From Eustoma russellianum (lineage: Eukaryota; Streptophyta; Magnoliopsida; Gentianales; Gentianaceae), in NCBI GenBank assembly GCA_036186865.1, contig AP025057.1:24576003-24640002 (forward strand): a stretch of 64,000 nt of DNA, given 5' to 3'. Every line of letters begins with the position of its first letter. The first letter of the stretch is position 1. The position numbers and the translations under genes are program-made. The notes beneath the pieces were generated by a model. That model had not been told where the DNA came from and did no database searches. It saw nothing but the letters and a program-made list of their open reading frames with translations. This document shows, piece by piece, positions 31,901 through 44,800 of the stretch.

Positions 31901-33204
31901 CTATGCAATGGTATCGTAAGTCATCATGCCTAATTTGGCTCGTAAGTTTTCAAAAGTGGCTTGATTAAGGGGTTTGGTGAAGATGTCAACGATTTGGTGA
32001 TCAGTTCTTATATGGTTTATCACTATATCCTCATTTTGAACATGATCGCGAAGAAAGTGGTATCGCACCTCAATGTGTTTGGCCTTAGAATGAAGCACCG
32101 GATTCCGGGAAAGATTGATTGCACTTGTGCTATCGCAGAAAATTGGAATCTTATTCATTTTAATGCCAAAATCACTAAGTTGCTGTTTAAGCCAAAGTAT
32201 TTGGGTAGTACATAAACTCAAAGCGATATACTCGGCTTCAGTGGTAGAAAGAGCTACACTAGCTTGCTTTTTAGAAAACCAAGAGATCAAATTGGTTCCT
32301 ATGAATTGACATGTACCGCTAGTGGATTTTCTATCTAACCTGCAACCACCATAATCAGCATCACTATATGCGTGTAATTCCAACTTAGCGTTTCTATCAT
32401 ACCACAGTCCTAAGTGAGGTGTATGCTTAAGATATCTAAAGATCTTTTTCACTGAATTGCAATGTGATATCTTAGGACAAGATTGAAACCTAGCACACAT
32501 ACACACACTAAACATAATATCAGGTCTTGATGCAGTTAAGTATAACAATGAGCCAATCATAGACCTATAAAGTGTGTCATCAAAAGATTTACCATTTTCA
32601 TCCTTATTAAGTTTGGTACTAACACTCATAGGGGTAGTTGTAGGTTTCAACTCTTCAAAGCCAAACTTCTTAATCATATCATTGACATACTTAAGTTGGC
32701 TAATGTGAATTCCTTGAGGAGTTTGTTTGATTTGAAGTCCTAAGAAATAATTCAACTCTCCTACCATTGACATTTCAAACTCTGACTTCATACATTCTTC
32801 GAAGTCTTTTAGAAAAGTAGGGTTGGTTGAACCAAAGATTATATCATCTACGTATATTTGAACTATTAACAAATCATTACCTTTTCTTCTTAGGAATAAT
32901 GTGTTGTCTATGGTTCCCCTTTGATAACTATTTGCAATAAGAAAGTTTGCAAATCTATCATACCAAGCTCTTGGAGCTTGTTTTAAACCATATAGAGCTT
33001 TCTTAAGCTTATAAACATTGTTAGGATTCTTTGGATCTTCAAATCTAGGGGGTTGTTTGACAAACACCTCTTCTTGGATGTATCCATTCAAGAACGCACT
33101 CTTGACATCCATTTGGAAGAGCTTAATATTGCTTAGACTTGCAATCGCAAGTAATAATCTAATTGCTTCTAGTCGTGCAACGGGTGCAAAGGTTTATTCA
33201 TAAT
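31901..33204 (-). pseudogene. Sirevirus-type reverse transcriptase and RNase H (open piece of pol)
   Basis: An open frame of 403 codons (33112-31901) starts at MDVKSAFLNGYIQEEVF and carries the catalytic YVDDIIFGS, LNYFLGLQIKQ and SRPDIMFSVCM blocks, then RNase H with YSDADYGGC, STTEAEYIAL, FCDSTSAI and HIEVRYHFLRDHV. It ends with the usual KPLNQATFENLRAKLG. The catalytic residues are present. The link to the upstream integrase frame is broken near 33113-33204 by a frame change, so it is part of a damaged polyprotein. Confidence 0.9.
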
Positions 33205-34890
33205 CTATTCCTTCTTGTTGATTATAACTTGTGCGACTAGTCTAGCCTTATTCCTTGTAATATTTCCTTGTTCATCCATTTTATTTCTAAAGACCCATTT
33301 AGTTCCTATGATAGACTTGTCTTCAGGTTTAGGTACTAAGTCCCACACGTTGTTTCTTGTGAATTGATTTAATTCTTCATGCATAGCATCTATCCATGAT
33401 ATATCACCTAAGGCTTCCTTTACGTTCTTAGGTTCTAATTGTGAGATTAAGCTATGTCCTTCAATTTGACTTATATTTCTACGTGTTCTAACCCCAACAC
33501 TTGGATCCCCAATGATTAGTTCTCTAGGGTGCCACCAATTCCTAGATTGACTAGGTTCACCCTCATCTTGTTCAAATGTTTCATTAGTGTGAACGTTATC
33601 ATATGTAATTGGATCATTAGTTGTATCTTCCAATTGCAGAGTCTCTTGATTTATTTCATCTAAGGGTTCATGTATGTCTTGTTCAGGGGGAGTTGGTTCT
33701 AGATGATCAAGTACAGGCTCAAGTAATACATCATCATCATCAAACATATTTTCAACATTTGTTTCTTGTTTATGTTGATGTTTAACACTAACTTCAAAGC
33801 ATGCATTTTCATTGAATTTCACATGTATGGATTCAATTATTTTTCTAGATGCAGGATTATAACACCTATGTGCTCTTGAGTTAGTTGAATACCCAACAAA
33901 TATGCATTCAATAGACTTTTGTTCAATTTTATCTAGATTATCCTTAGTGTTCAGCACAAAACATTTACATCCAAATACTTTAAGATAATCTATCTTAGGT
34001 TGTCTATTGTTTAGCAATTCATAAGGCGTTTTATTTAATTTCTTTCTAATAGTGAGCCTATTTATAATATAGCATGCACAACTAACAGCTTCAGCCCATA
34101 AATATTTAGGTAATTTATTTTCACACAGCATTGTCCTAGCAACTTCTTGAATCGTTCTATTTTTACCTCCAAGAACTCCATTGAGTTGTGGTGTTCTAGG
34201 TGGTGAGAATTCATGTTTGATTCCATATAGTTCGCAAAATTTGATTACGTCTTTGTTTTTAAATTCTCCACCTCTATCGCTTCTAATTCTTTTAACATTT
34301 TCTTCATAAATGTTTTCAAGTTGCTTAATAAGAGTTTCGATTGCTAATGGAGCATCGTCTTTGTGTGTTAAGAACAATGTCCATGTGTAGCGTGAGTAAT
34401 CATCTACTATGACACACACATAGTAGTGTCCACCTAGACTTCTTGTCCTTCTTGGACCAAATAAGTCTAAGTGAAGCAATTCTAGTACATGACTAGTACT
34501 CACTTCATGTTTCGGTTTTAAGGTTTCTTTAATGTGTTTTCCCTTAATACATGTTTCACACATTTGAAAATTATCTAAGTCTAACTTAGGCATTCCTCTA
34601 ATTAAATTCTTCTTAGACAATTTCTTAATAGTTGAAATTCCTATATGGCCTAATCTTCTATGCCATAAATTTACATCTAAGTCATGTGATATTAGACACT
34701 TAACCTTAGCATCTAACATGTTATCTAAGGTAAGAGTATAAATATTTCCATCTCTATTTCCTTTTAAAATCGTTTCTCCTTTTTCATTTATTATATCACA
34801 AGAATTGGGAAGAAAGGAGACATTATAACCACAATCTATAAGTTGATGAATTCTAAGTAAATTATAAGATAGATTGCTTACTAACAACAC
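33205..34890 (-). pseudogene. Sirevirus-type integrase with lost catalytic Glu
   Basis: An open frame of 561 codons holds the GAG-preintegrase His-Cys part (LWHRRLGHIG .. CETCIKGK) and the integrase core with Asp in LDLFGP and Asp in SDRGGEF. The third catalytic residue, normally Glu in the NGVVERKN block, reads Gly (NGVLGGKN, codon GGA near 34170-34180). The frame then runs through the linker to the start of reverse transcriptase (IGTKWVFRNKMDEQG). Integration activity would be lost. Confidence 0.9.
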
Positions 34891-35142
34891 ATTTCGTATT
34901 TGAAATGTGTTAGGGTCCCCAATTGTTCCTTTTCCAACAACTTGTCCTTTGTTGTTGTCACCGAATGTTACTTTTCATCCATTCTTGATATGTTCTAATT
35001 CGATGAATAGTTTGGGGTTCTCCGTCATATGCCTCGAACATTCACTATCTAAGAACCAGTTGGTTTTTAGATTCTTTGACTTTGCCTCCTTCTTGCATTC
35101 CTTGCGTTTATCCTATAATGGAGACAAAGTTTTAGGTACTCT
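34891..35142 (-). pseudogene. Sirevirus-type protease, altered active site
   Basis: On the minus strand the protease block reads WFLDSECSRHMTE where the family has Asp-Ser-Gly. The Gly of the active site is replaced by Glu, and a TGA stop follows about 24 codons later (near 34970-34980). The second element in this window (47891-48724) keeps DSGCSRHMTG. Confidence 0.8.
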
Positions 35143-37254
35143 TTATTTGGGTCCTTGAATGTTAGGGGCATTATTCTTGTTTAGATATCCCTTAGGTATC
35201 CAAACTTGAATATACCTTCTAGGCACATTTTTAGCGTTCTTATAATTTGGAAAATAAGAAGAATTATCATATACATGATTATTCCACATAAGTGAAGATG
35301 CATTGTTATACATGTTGTGCCGTGGTTGATAATCATTATAGGATGGCCAAGTTTTATAATGTCCATAAGGCATGCGATTTTGTTTCTTATATGGCGCTAT
35401 ATAATTGTGTTTGTAGGCATTTCTATAATACTTATAAGAGTGTTGCCTATATTTAGGTTTATAATAAGTTGTGTGCATTTTATTTAGTCTAGTTGCATTT
35501 GTATACATGTAGGCATAATTTCTAGGTTGTCAAGATGCAAAGTTTGGCCTATATGTATGTTTATGCGTGTGTATATTGGTGGGTGTGTGTTGTATTTTTG
35601 CCTTGATATAAGTAGACGAAGGTGTAGAAGCAGGCAAAGTTGATTTTGTTGTATTATATGGCAACTTTGTACTCGATGAAACAAACTTAGTCTTTTTATT
35701 TACTTTTTCATTTTCTTCTTTATAGCCTAAGCCGGTTTTATCATTACCATACTTTTGTGATGATATAAGTGTATCTAACATATTTGCACCCGATTTAAAG
35801 TGTTCTAACATTTTTTCTAAGTTAAGTTTAGAAGACTTAAGTTGTACTATCTCTTGTTCACAATTTTCCAACTTAGATTTTAACATATTATTTTCCATTT
35901 TTAACTTTTGTTCACCTTTCCTATATGATTCAATTTTATTCTCTAAAGAATCAAGAGTATTAGAAGACTCTTGTTTAAGAGATTCTAATTGATCGGAAAA
36001 TTCCAAGTTGGACGTCTTCAACTTGTCATTTTCTTCAACTAGTTTCTTCTTTTCTTTAGAGAGCCTCTTACAGTGAGCATGCATTCTTAAGAATTCTTCA
36101 TACATTTCATCAAATGTCATGTCAATATCAGAATCACTATCAGAAGAAGAACATACCCCGTTGGATACGAAGAAAACTTGAGCTTCCTCAGTTTCGGATT
36201 CTGAGTCGGATGAGTCGCTCCATGTGCTCACCTTCATTGCTCGTTTCCCTTTTCCTGCCTTAGACTCCTTTGTCTTTGTCGTTTGAGCCTCCTTGTCCTT
36301 GGCTTGTTTATTATTGTTGTTGTTATTATTATTTTTCTTCGTGGGACAGTCGTATGAAATATGTCCTTTTTGACCGCATTCATAACACTTTAATTCTTTA
36401 TTATACCATTTGTTTGTGTTATTCTTCCTAGGTTGAGAAGAAGAAGAAGAAGAATTACGTTGTCTATTCCTATTTGGACGTTTGAAAAATTTTCTTAGTT
36501 TTCTAGCTATCAATATCAAGTCATCGTCTAATTCAGTATCACTATTACTATCATCGTTACTAGCATGTGTTTCGGTTGTTTTGAAAGCTATTGACTTACC
36601 GGATGACTTAGACGATTCAGACTTTCGTTGGTTTAATTTAACCTCGTAAACTTTAAGAGACCCGATCAATTTATCCATCTTAGTGATTGACTTTGTCTCC
36701 TCGATTGCAGTCACCTTTGGATCCCATTCAGCAGGGAGGCTTCGTAGCACCTTTTGAACCTTTTCACTATTCAAAAATGACTTCCCTAAAGCTTCAAGGG
36801 CATTGAAAATATTAGTAATCCACAAATCCATAGATGTTATGGATTCTTTTGGCAACATTTTGAAAGTCTCTAATTCAGTCATAAGCATGTTTATTTTTGA
36901 CTCTTTAACACCACTAGTACCTTCATGCTTTAATACAAGTGATTTCCACATGTCGTGTGCACTTGTGCAATTTGACACATATCCTGCTTCAGAAGTTGTA
37001 AGTCCATTCAAAAGTAATTGCATAGCTTTAGCATTCATGGACATTTTCTTTTTATCATCTGATGACCATTCACTTTTATATTTTTCAACCTCTTGAGTTA
37101 CTCCACTAACTTGTGTAACTTTCGTTGGAATGTATGGCCCATCTTCAACTATAGACCATAAATCGATGTCTATAGCCATTAAGAATAGCCTCATTCTTAG
37201 TTTCCAATGAACAAAATTATTGCAATCAAAAAGAGGAGGACGTTGTGTAGACAT
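35143..37254 (-). pseudogene. Sirevirus-type gag, long, one in-frame stop
   Basis: The ATG is at 37254, soon after the 5' LTR and primer-binding site. The first 574 codons hold the UBN2-type Gag domain (FVHWKLRMRLFLMAID near the start), an Asp/Ser-rich stretch, a zinc knuckle CYECGQKGHISYDC, Asn and Lys runs, and a coiled coil (about residues 380-500). An in-frame TGA at 35530-35532 is followed by more frame (to 35143) rich in Tyr, Asn and His. Gag forms the particle and binds RNA. It is otherwise well preserved. Confidence 0.88.
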
Positions 37255-37398
37255 ACCTTACAACTCACCTTTGTGAGAAACAATAGCCATAGTATGTACC
37301 TTGGATTTGAGACAAGCAGTATATAATGAATCGTTGTTTCTTGGCCTTGTATTGTTCGTATGGTGTTGAATCTTGCTTCTTTTGAGTGGTGTTGGTCT

Positions 37399-37411
37399 GG
37401 CTCTGATACCA
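37399..37411 (-). other. Primer-binding site, initiator tRNA-Met type
   Basis: In element sense, TGGTATCAGAGCC begins two bases after the 5' LTR. This is the classic Copia primer-binding sequence complementary to the 3' end of initiator tRNA-Met. Confidence 0.92.
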
Positions 37412-37413
37412 AA

Positions 37414-39680
37414 TGTTGGACCTTGCACCTGCAATAAACACCACTAGGAGGGGGAGTGAATAGTGGTTAGTGGAAATTACACTACAACCCTTTGTTAAAA
37501 TCCCCTTTGAAAACAGAATCTGAAACCACCTCAGATTCAGAACCCGTTTTTTAAAAATTCACAAATAATTATACACAACTCCAAAAATTATAAAACTTTC
37601 CATAATTTAACTTCAATGAGTTAACAAGACTCTGCTCAAAAATCAGACAAAAATAAGATCGTTTGCCCATTTAAACAAATAAAAAGATTCAGATGGTCAA
37701 TCTGGACAGAATTGGACAGAATGTTGCTAATTTTGCAAAACCTGTTTCTCTTTGAATACGTGACCAAAAAGATTGATCGTTATATCAAAACACTCCTTAG
37801 AAAGTCTAGTTGATGTTTCCAAAAGGCCCTGACCTCAAACAATTCTGGATAAATACAGAATTCAAGTTTTCTCAAAACTGGTCAGATTGCAGCCAGATTA
37901 GAGCAGTTATCTTGCAAAGACCGAAAGACTAACTTTCCCTTGCTTAAATCAAGTGATTCTTGTTGCAAATGAAAGATAACAGTCCGAAGTATAACTCCAC
38001 CAAAAATCATGAATTTTGAAAATGTTTAGCTATTGTTTCAAATTGTGAGAAGTTGTGTGAAAACTGCAGTCAGAAACGGGCAAAAACAGAAATAAAGAAA
38101 CAAGAGAAGAGCACCGAGGATTTATCCTGGTTCGGTCAATGTGACCTACTCCAGTCCCAAGGAACACCTTTCCTTGGATTTCACTATCAAATGAACACCT
38201 TACAACAAGATCCAAGCTTGATCCTTGGGTTATACACCAATTCTATTCAAGACTTGGATAATTACCTCTATGCAACTCTTGGTAACAACACCTCTACTAC
38301 CTATTGATGTAGCCTTATAAATTTGGCTAATCAATCATACAAATCCAAACCAAGAAGGGTGTGTATAGTGTAGCTGAACAACAAAAAATTTGGAACACCT
38401 TAGCTACACAAAGTATGAACGAAAATATGAAAAGAGAATAGCAAGACAACAATCTTCAATTTTGCTTTCAAGTGTGTGTCTTCTCTTCTTCACCTTGCCT
38501 CCTTTTTATAGTGTGAATAGATGGCATATTCTCTCCAACTTTTAGACCATGTGATGGCTGAGAATTTTGAATTAAAGCACCTCCATAATCATCTCCAACA
38601 ACGTTGTCTCCATTACATTCAAATTTTAAATTTCAAGTTGGCAACTTTTGCCAACTAGCTTGTTTTTGAATTTTCCACTTGTCCAAAAGTCATAAAATGA
38701 GTACACCACCTTCTCCACCTGTTTATGGACGTTTTTGATGTTGTATGTATGTATACCAACTCAAATGTTGTGAATAAAAAATAATGAATAAGTGTTGACA
38801 AGATTATGTCAACATATAACACCAAAATTCCTACTTTCTTCTCCTTTACATATTGTGATGAATCTTGCACCAAGGACACCTTGTAATCTCTAAAAGATGA
38901 TGATTAGTATCCTCTTATAACATATATAAGAGGGTCTTCTAGAAAAAAAAGTATGTGACATCTCAAATCGTCACATATCCAGCTATAGTCAATAATATCA
39001 TCGGTTGAGAGAATAAGATATAAGATCACCATATAATCTTCAAAATAATAATAACACAGCTCCAGAATGAAGATAATAATATGCTCAAGAGATTCCTTGA
39101 GTGAAAATACCAAAAATACCCTTGGGGGTAAAATGACCAAAATACCCTTGGTGTGAGAAAACTCCAGAAATGCCCCCGATGGTCAGAAATAATCACAATA
39201 CCACATTTGTCATGATAAACAAGATAATAATATGCACTTGAAATATGTTTCACCATATGATGTTCTCACAAAACTTAAAATACCAATTTTGCCCTTTTTG
39301 GTAAGTTGTAGAAACTTCCAAGGCATGTTAGTCACAAGACAATAATAATCACCAAAAACACATAATAATCACATAATGAGCATGTATAAATCATGTAAAA
39401 ATAAAAACAACCATTTTATCACATTTTAGAAAATTATTTCTAAAAACTCTAGACATCGATCGATCGAAGTGCCTCAGCTTCATAGATCGATGTCTCACAT
39501 AAAGGTTCAGGTTTTGTCTCTGACCTACATCGATCGATCGATGTGCAACAACCTGAGAGATCGATGTCAACTTGTTCAACTTTTCAACTTTTAATCACAT
39601 ATAACACCATGTGTGACATTTTTAAGTATTCATCACTTAAAATCATGACTTTGAAAATTATCCAAACATATTTCTCAACA
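37414..39680 (-). repeat. 5' LTR of Sirevirus-type element (2267 bp)
   Basis: It matches 29323-31591 with few differences and has the same palindromic CATCGATCGATCGATG block near 39453-39546. It is followed by GATAG (39681-39685). Confidence 0.95.
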
Positions 39681-39685
39681 GATAG

Positions 39686-41425
39686 AGTGTCTCCAAAAAA
39701 ATCCAAATTGTATCACCATTAACTGACAGTGCATTAGAAAAACCAAGCTGAAGGTGATATAACACTAATTCTGTTGGCCTCACTTGGGCTTAATAACTAC
39801 TAAAATATGAAAGTGATAACAATGATTTAAAGAGAGTAATCTGGGCAATGAAGTATGTATACCTCGAAAATTCCAAACAAACATCTTCATTGATTAGAAA
39901 GTATATCAAAAGAGTTTGAGAGTGTCGCGTGCGATCTTGTAATAGGTGGCGACAAAGAATCCATATCTCGAACACGACGACGGAGCAGCATAGGAGGCAC
40001 CTGAAAATGATCTTCTTGAGTTGAAATTACCGAAGATGCTGGCTGTGCTGGGGAGTGCATATGCATTTCCTTGTGCTTCTCATCAATTACCACAGATTGC
40101 ACAAGATCACTTACATATTTGACAAATCCTTCGTCTGTTAAAACATGCGGCAACGAACACTGCGGTACCTAACTATCGTCCTCCGACAATGATAGATAAC
40201 GATGATTAGCAGGCAAATCACCTAAGATGATGTCATCTATACCTTTTAATCGTGAAATATCTTGTGTATCAGAAACTGTATCTTGCGCCATCAAATCTGG
40301 AGATACTATACGAGTACGCTGAGGTGGGTCTGATAATTTAGTGTTAATATGATTTCCATGATCCTCAGCCGTAAGAATCTGATCTGCAGACTGAGCATGG
40401 ACCACTGCTTCAGCCGATAATTTTTTAGGAGTCCACCTAGTAGCCTGTGATTTCTTCTAAGTGACAACCTTTGCAGCTTGAATCGTAGCAGGATGATCCA
40501 CCTTTTGACCTTCAACAACACAATCATCCGATTTATGCCCAGTCTAGAGCAAACCGTGCAATACTGAGGCAAATCTTCGTAAGTTACTGTTTGAGAAATA
40601 CAACGATTAGAGGCTTGGATATAGACACGAGCAGGCAATTCTTTTGAAACATCAATTTCAACACATAGTCTTGCCACAGAGGGACGTAAGTGTTCAGACG
40701 TGGCATTATCCAATTTCATAGGCATTCCAATCATCCTGCCAATCTGAAATAACACCATTTTTTGATGAAAATGAACGGGAAGACCGGGTAGAGAGATCTA
40801 AACTACAACAATCAGCACATCAATCTTTGGATCATAATCTAGAGTCCATTTAGTGACTCTCATATATTTTCCTGCAATCATCCAACTTTGGCATGCAAAG
40901 CATTGCAAATAGTCTTGTTCCTATGCAAAATGTATCAAAACATGATTGGAATCTAGAAGTCCAATACGTACGGTGCCGCTGAATCCAATGCAGTCAATAG
41001 TGGCGCGAATTGTAGCCAAAGGAGGCCTGCCATACCAGAACGACCCCACCAGAGAGAACCTGTATGGTTCAGCCAATGCCACAAGCTCATCATCGGAGAA
41101 ACTGATCATAGGATTTCCCTTATATCGCTGAATTGATATAGTATTAATTGTAGAATGGGATGATGTCTGGAAAAGAGTTGCAAAAGATGGTGGCGTGAAC
41201 CGTGGATCTGGCATTGCCGCTATCGCAGCCAAAACTTAAATAAAACAGAGAATAGAGATAGAAAAATGCAATAGAAGGTGTGAGTGATTTCCGATTGTAA
41301 TGGGAAATTGCCATTCACAACTAGCGAAAGCAGGATCAGCGACGGCTATAGTCGCCGCCTACAATCGCCAGAGCAGCACGATGATGCCATTCCTCCATGA
41401 ATTAAATGATTTTAATTCATGCTAT
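39686..41425 (-). mobile_element. LINE-D part 1 of 3: 5' leader, ORF1 and start of ORF2
   Basis: This is the promoter-proximal part of LINE-D. It holds a leader of about 190 bp, ORF1 (41232-39887), and the first 60 or so codons of ORF2 (from the ATG at 39890), cut at 39685 by the Sirevirus target site. The leader is not alike in detail to that of LINE-A. Beyond it lies a CA/TA microsatellite. Confidence 0.85.
39887..41232 (-). pseudogene. LINE-D ORF1 (DUF4283, broken)
   Basis: The ATG is at 41232. DUF4283 block: YRFSLVGSFWYGRPPLATIRA (40921-41232). The middle part, 40306-40758, has RPSVARLCVEIDVSKELPARVY and the start of a zinc knuckle (CTVCSRLG), lost by a frameshift. C-terminal acidic pieces are at 40169-40405 and 39887-40153. 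The final TGA (39889-39887) overlaps the ORF2 ATG (39890-39888) as ATGA, exactly as in LINE-A. Confidence 0.85.
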
Positions 41426-41435
41426 GTACATATAC

Positions 41436-41449
41436 ATACACACACACAC

Positions 41450-41498
<49 letters not shown>
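41436..41498. repeat. CA/TA microsatellite, right border of LINE cluster
   Basis: (CA)n at 41436-41450, then (TA)n to 41498. It is the continuation of the tract at 12941-12975, now about 28.5 kb away. Confidence 0.9.
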
Positions 41499-41501
<3 letters not shown>

Positions 41502-41812
41502 CATATACAAAGTTTTTAAAGACACACTATATACTTATATTCCGACATTCCACCGATACGTTATATATATTATAAATGTAGGTCAACGTCACTCCACTAT
41601 ATACACATCATATTTATGAGTATATACAGGTCTCATATCATATATTACAAGTCATAGTGACATCAAAATTATAACAACATGTCACAAGGTCATAAACCAA
41701 AAATTATCGTATCGGGTGTTACCATATAAAGATGGCCAGCCTATATACACTAAAAATATTCCAAAATTTCGTGATCCACATGTCATATTCAGCCACAAGG
41801 TCATACCATATT
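41499..41812 (+). repeat. Old LTR remnant, right half
   Basis: It aligns with the reverse complement of about 44150-44450 in the 3.65-kb LTR. Shared blocks are CGATACGTTATATAT, ATATTTATGAGTATAT, AAACCAAAAATTATCGTATCGG and GATGGCCAG. With 12600-12975 it makes one old LTR split by the LINE cluster. The second Sirevirus-type element begins at its right edge. Confidence 0.8.
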
Positions 41813-44800
41813 TGTAGGATCTGCAAGGCACCACTAGAAGGGGGGTTGAATAGTTGGTGCGGAAAATATGGTTTTTAAAATTTGTTTAAAACCAACCAAC
41901 TCAACTTCTGAAAACAGATTCTGTTTTCAGGACCAGTTTTAAAACGTTTTTAAAACTAGGTTATAGGTCTCCAAAAATTCTGAAATTTTGAGAGAACTTA
42001 GCCTCAGATGTTATGAGGTTCCCTTAAAAATTTCAGATTTAAATTCAACCTTTAACCCCTTAACAAAATCGTTGGTGGTCAGATTATGCGAATCTGCCAG
42101 AAACGGTACACTGTTTTGAAAAATTTATTCCTATTTGTTCTTAACTCCAATTGCTCTGAAATGGTAACCACTAACCCATTATATGTTGTATTTGAATGGG
42201 TAGAAACAGTTTTGAAAGTTTCTTTCGGGAAGTTAGTCAAATACACTCAAAGTCTCAACCTTTGCAAGCCTGAAAATCAGTCTGCACTAGTCTCAGAACT
42301 TTGGATGTTTGAATGACTTATACTTATCTAAAAAGGTTGAAACTTGTGCCAAATTAACTCTAAGACGTGTTTCTTTATTTCTGAAAAGTTTTGTAATTTT
42401 TGAAAATTGTTTACTATTTTTACGAATGCAAACAAAAAGAGCAAACTGTGTAAAAACAGAATATAAATGCTGAAAGTAAATGACACCGAGAATTTTATAC
42501 TGGTTCGGTTATAAACAACCTGCTCCAGCCTTCAATGAACACCTTCCTTGGTTCACACTAGTCACACACATGCAATACTCCTTACCATAGGGTTGATGGA
42601 GTTACACACCAACTCCAACCCTTTACAAACCTTGTACGATGAATACAATTCGCACGAACACCACCACCTTGCAAGATTGAAGATTGATCACACCTTGATC
42701 AATCTTTTACAAAGATAAAGAGTATGTGGTGGTTTAATACAAGCCTATTCAAGGATAGAAATATAAGTACAATAGGCTTTCAAGAAGAAGAAAGAAAGAG
42801 AGTGTAGAAGAAGAGAGGCTAGGCATTTTTGATCTCAAGATTGTAATGCATGTTCTTGTCTTTTGTTTTTGCTCATCTCCTTCCTTTTTAACACATTGCA
42901 GCCGTCCCCTCTAGGCCCTTCCCTTCTTGAAAATTGTCTTCTAAGTCCTTGGAAGAATGTGTGGCATTATTGTGACATGATCTTGCTTACTTGGCACCTT
43001 CTCATTGGATGATTATTTAACCTTTGCTTACTTGGCACTTCATGATTGGGTGAATGTTGTCATCATTTAATGACTTGGACAATCTGAATATTTCACTAAA
43101 AACATGTTTCAATATCAACATAAATTAGTTGCCATAACATCCAAGATTACCACATAAATTTATCAAGACAAAATTTCTCCACACCATTGTAATAAAATCG
43201 GCCATGATGAGACTTAGCATGCTGAAATTTCAGCATGTGATACATACACATTTTGTTCAAAATATTTCCTATTTTGGCATTGTTTTAATTCAAGAAATCC
43301 ATCTCCATTTAGTACAAAACATCTTCCTCAATTTTGGAATAAAACTTTATCATATACAAGCCCTAAAAATCGGCCAAGACATATTGTACACATGATGAAA
43401 TTTTCAGCATGTATGATATTCAAGAATATCACAATTTTAATTCCATAAGTTATTCAAAATACTCCCAAATCATCTTCCAATCAATCCACCTTAATCAAGA
43501 AGTAAATTATGTCTCATAATGACATAGAAATCGGCCATCTATTTTGTACACATGCTGAATTTTCAGCATGTGTCACAATTGTGACAAAATTTGAATTGTT
43601 ACCTTTTGTAGCTTCTTTCTTTAAGTCACCAACTTTGTATGATTGATTCTTGACCAATCAATATGCCAACAAAGCTCCACATATGCTCCATCTCAACTGT
43701 AGGTGGCGTGTATGCATGTATATGCGTGTGCTGAATTTTATTTTTTTCTAACTTTGTAAAATAGTGCACATTTAATAATACAAACATGTTATATTCCAAT
43801 CAGCCCTTAATTTAATTTTCTAGAACACTTTAAGATGTATGATATATGTAAAAAGTGTCTAGATACGTGTCATATGATGTGCCAAAAATGTTCCATGTGT
43901 TGTGTATGTAGAAAACCGAATTTTCGATATTTATCGATTACCCCATTTTTCTCTAATTAAATTCCAAATTTTTGCACATGTTATATATATTATGTTACAC
44001 ATAATATATATAATATAAAATTTAATTCTCAACACTTGTCTGGTCAAAAGTGGCGCCATTAACATGTGACAAAATTAAAATTGGAATCTCCACAATTTGG
44101 CCTTAATGTGGGGTGATTTGTGTGTGCCAACATGGAGTGATTTTATGGCTGAAAATATCACCTTTAGCACGAAAATTATAGATATTTTTTAAGTGTAGGG
44201 TCTGGCCATCTATTTATGGCAAGTACATGACACGTTGGCGAAGTTTCAGTATTCGTCCGATACGACAATTTTTGGTTTAGAACCTTTTAATGTGTCGTAT
44301 TTAATTTGTCATCACCATGACTTATATCATATGATATAAGACCTGAATATACTCATAAATATGAGTTAAGTATCATTGTGTGATGTTAACGTACGTACGT
44401 AAAATATATAACGTGTCGGTAGTACGTTAGAATACATGTGTATGTGCCTTTTTCAAAAAATCTGAAAATATATGTATTTATATGTGTATATGCGTGTATA
44501 TTAAATGAGGGGAGGAGGAGAAGACTTTCCTTCCTTAGCCTTGTTGCCTTTGTGCCTTTTCCAAATGTAGCTTCCTTTAATGAACTACTTAGTTTAATTA
44601 ACTAAGTACTTCACTTAATGAACTAGTTTAGTTCATTAATGGTGGCACCTGAAAATAGTGTAAACACAACAAATGTTTGCCATATGATGTAAGCTTTAAC
44701 GCTTCATGGCTCGTTAGTACAGAAACATTATATATGAGCTAAATAAGGCAAGTAATAAGCAATATCATGCACACGTTTGTTTATTATCATGCACGTTTTA

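Larger units (their letters stand above)
29323..39680 (-). mobile_element. Ty1/copia LTR retrotransposon, Sirevirus-type, complete
   Basis: The element is 10.36 kb on the minus strand, with the 3' LTR at 29323-31591 and the 5' LTR at 37414-39680. It has an initiator-Met primer-binding site, a long Gag with zinc knuckle and coiled coil, protease, integrase, reverse transcriptase, RNase H and repeated polypurine motifs. Large size, 2.27-kb LTRs, long Gag and multiple polypurine tracts are Sirevirus hallmarks. LTRs look about 97% alike by eye. It sits in the LINE-D endonuclease region. Gag, protease and integrase carry damage, so this copy is not autonomous. Confidence 0.93.
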
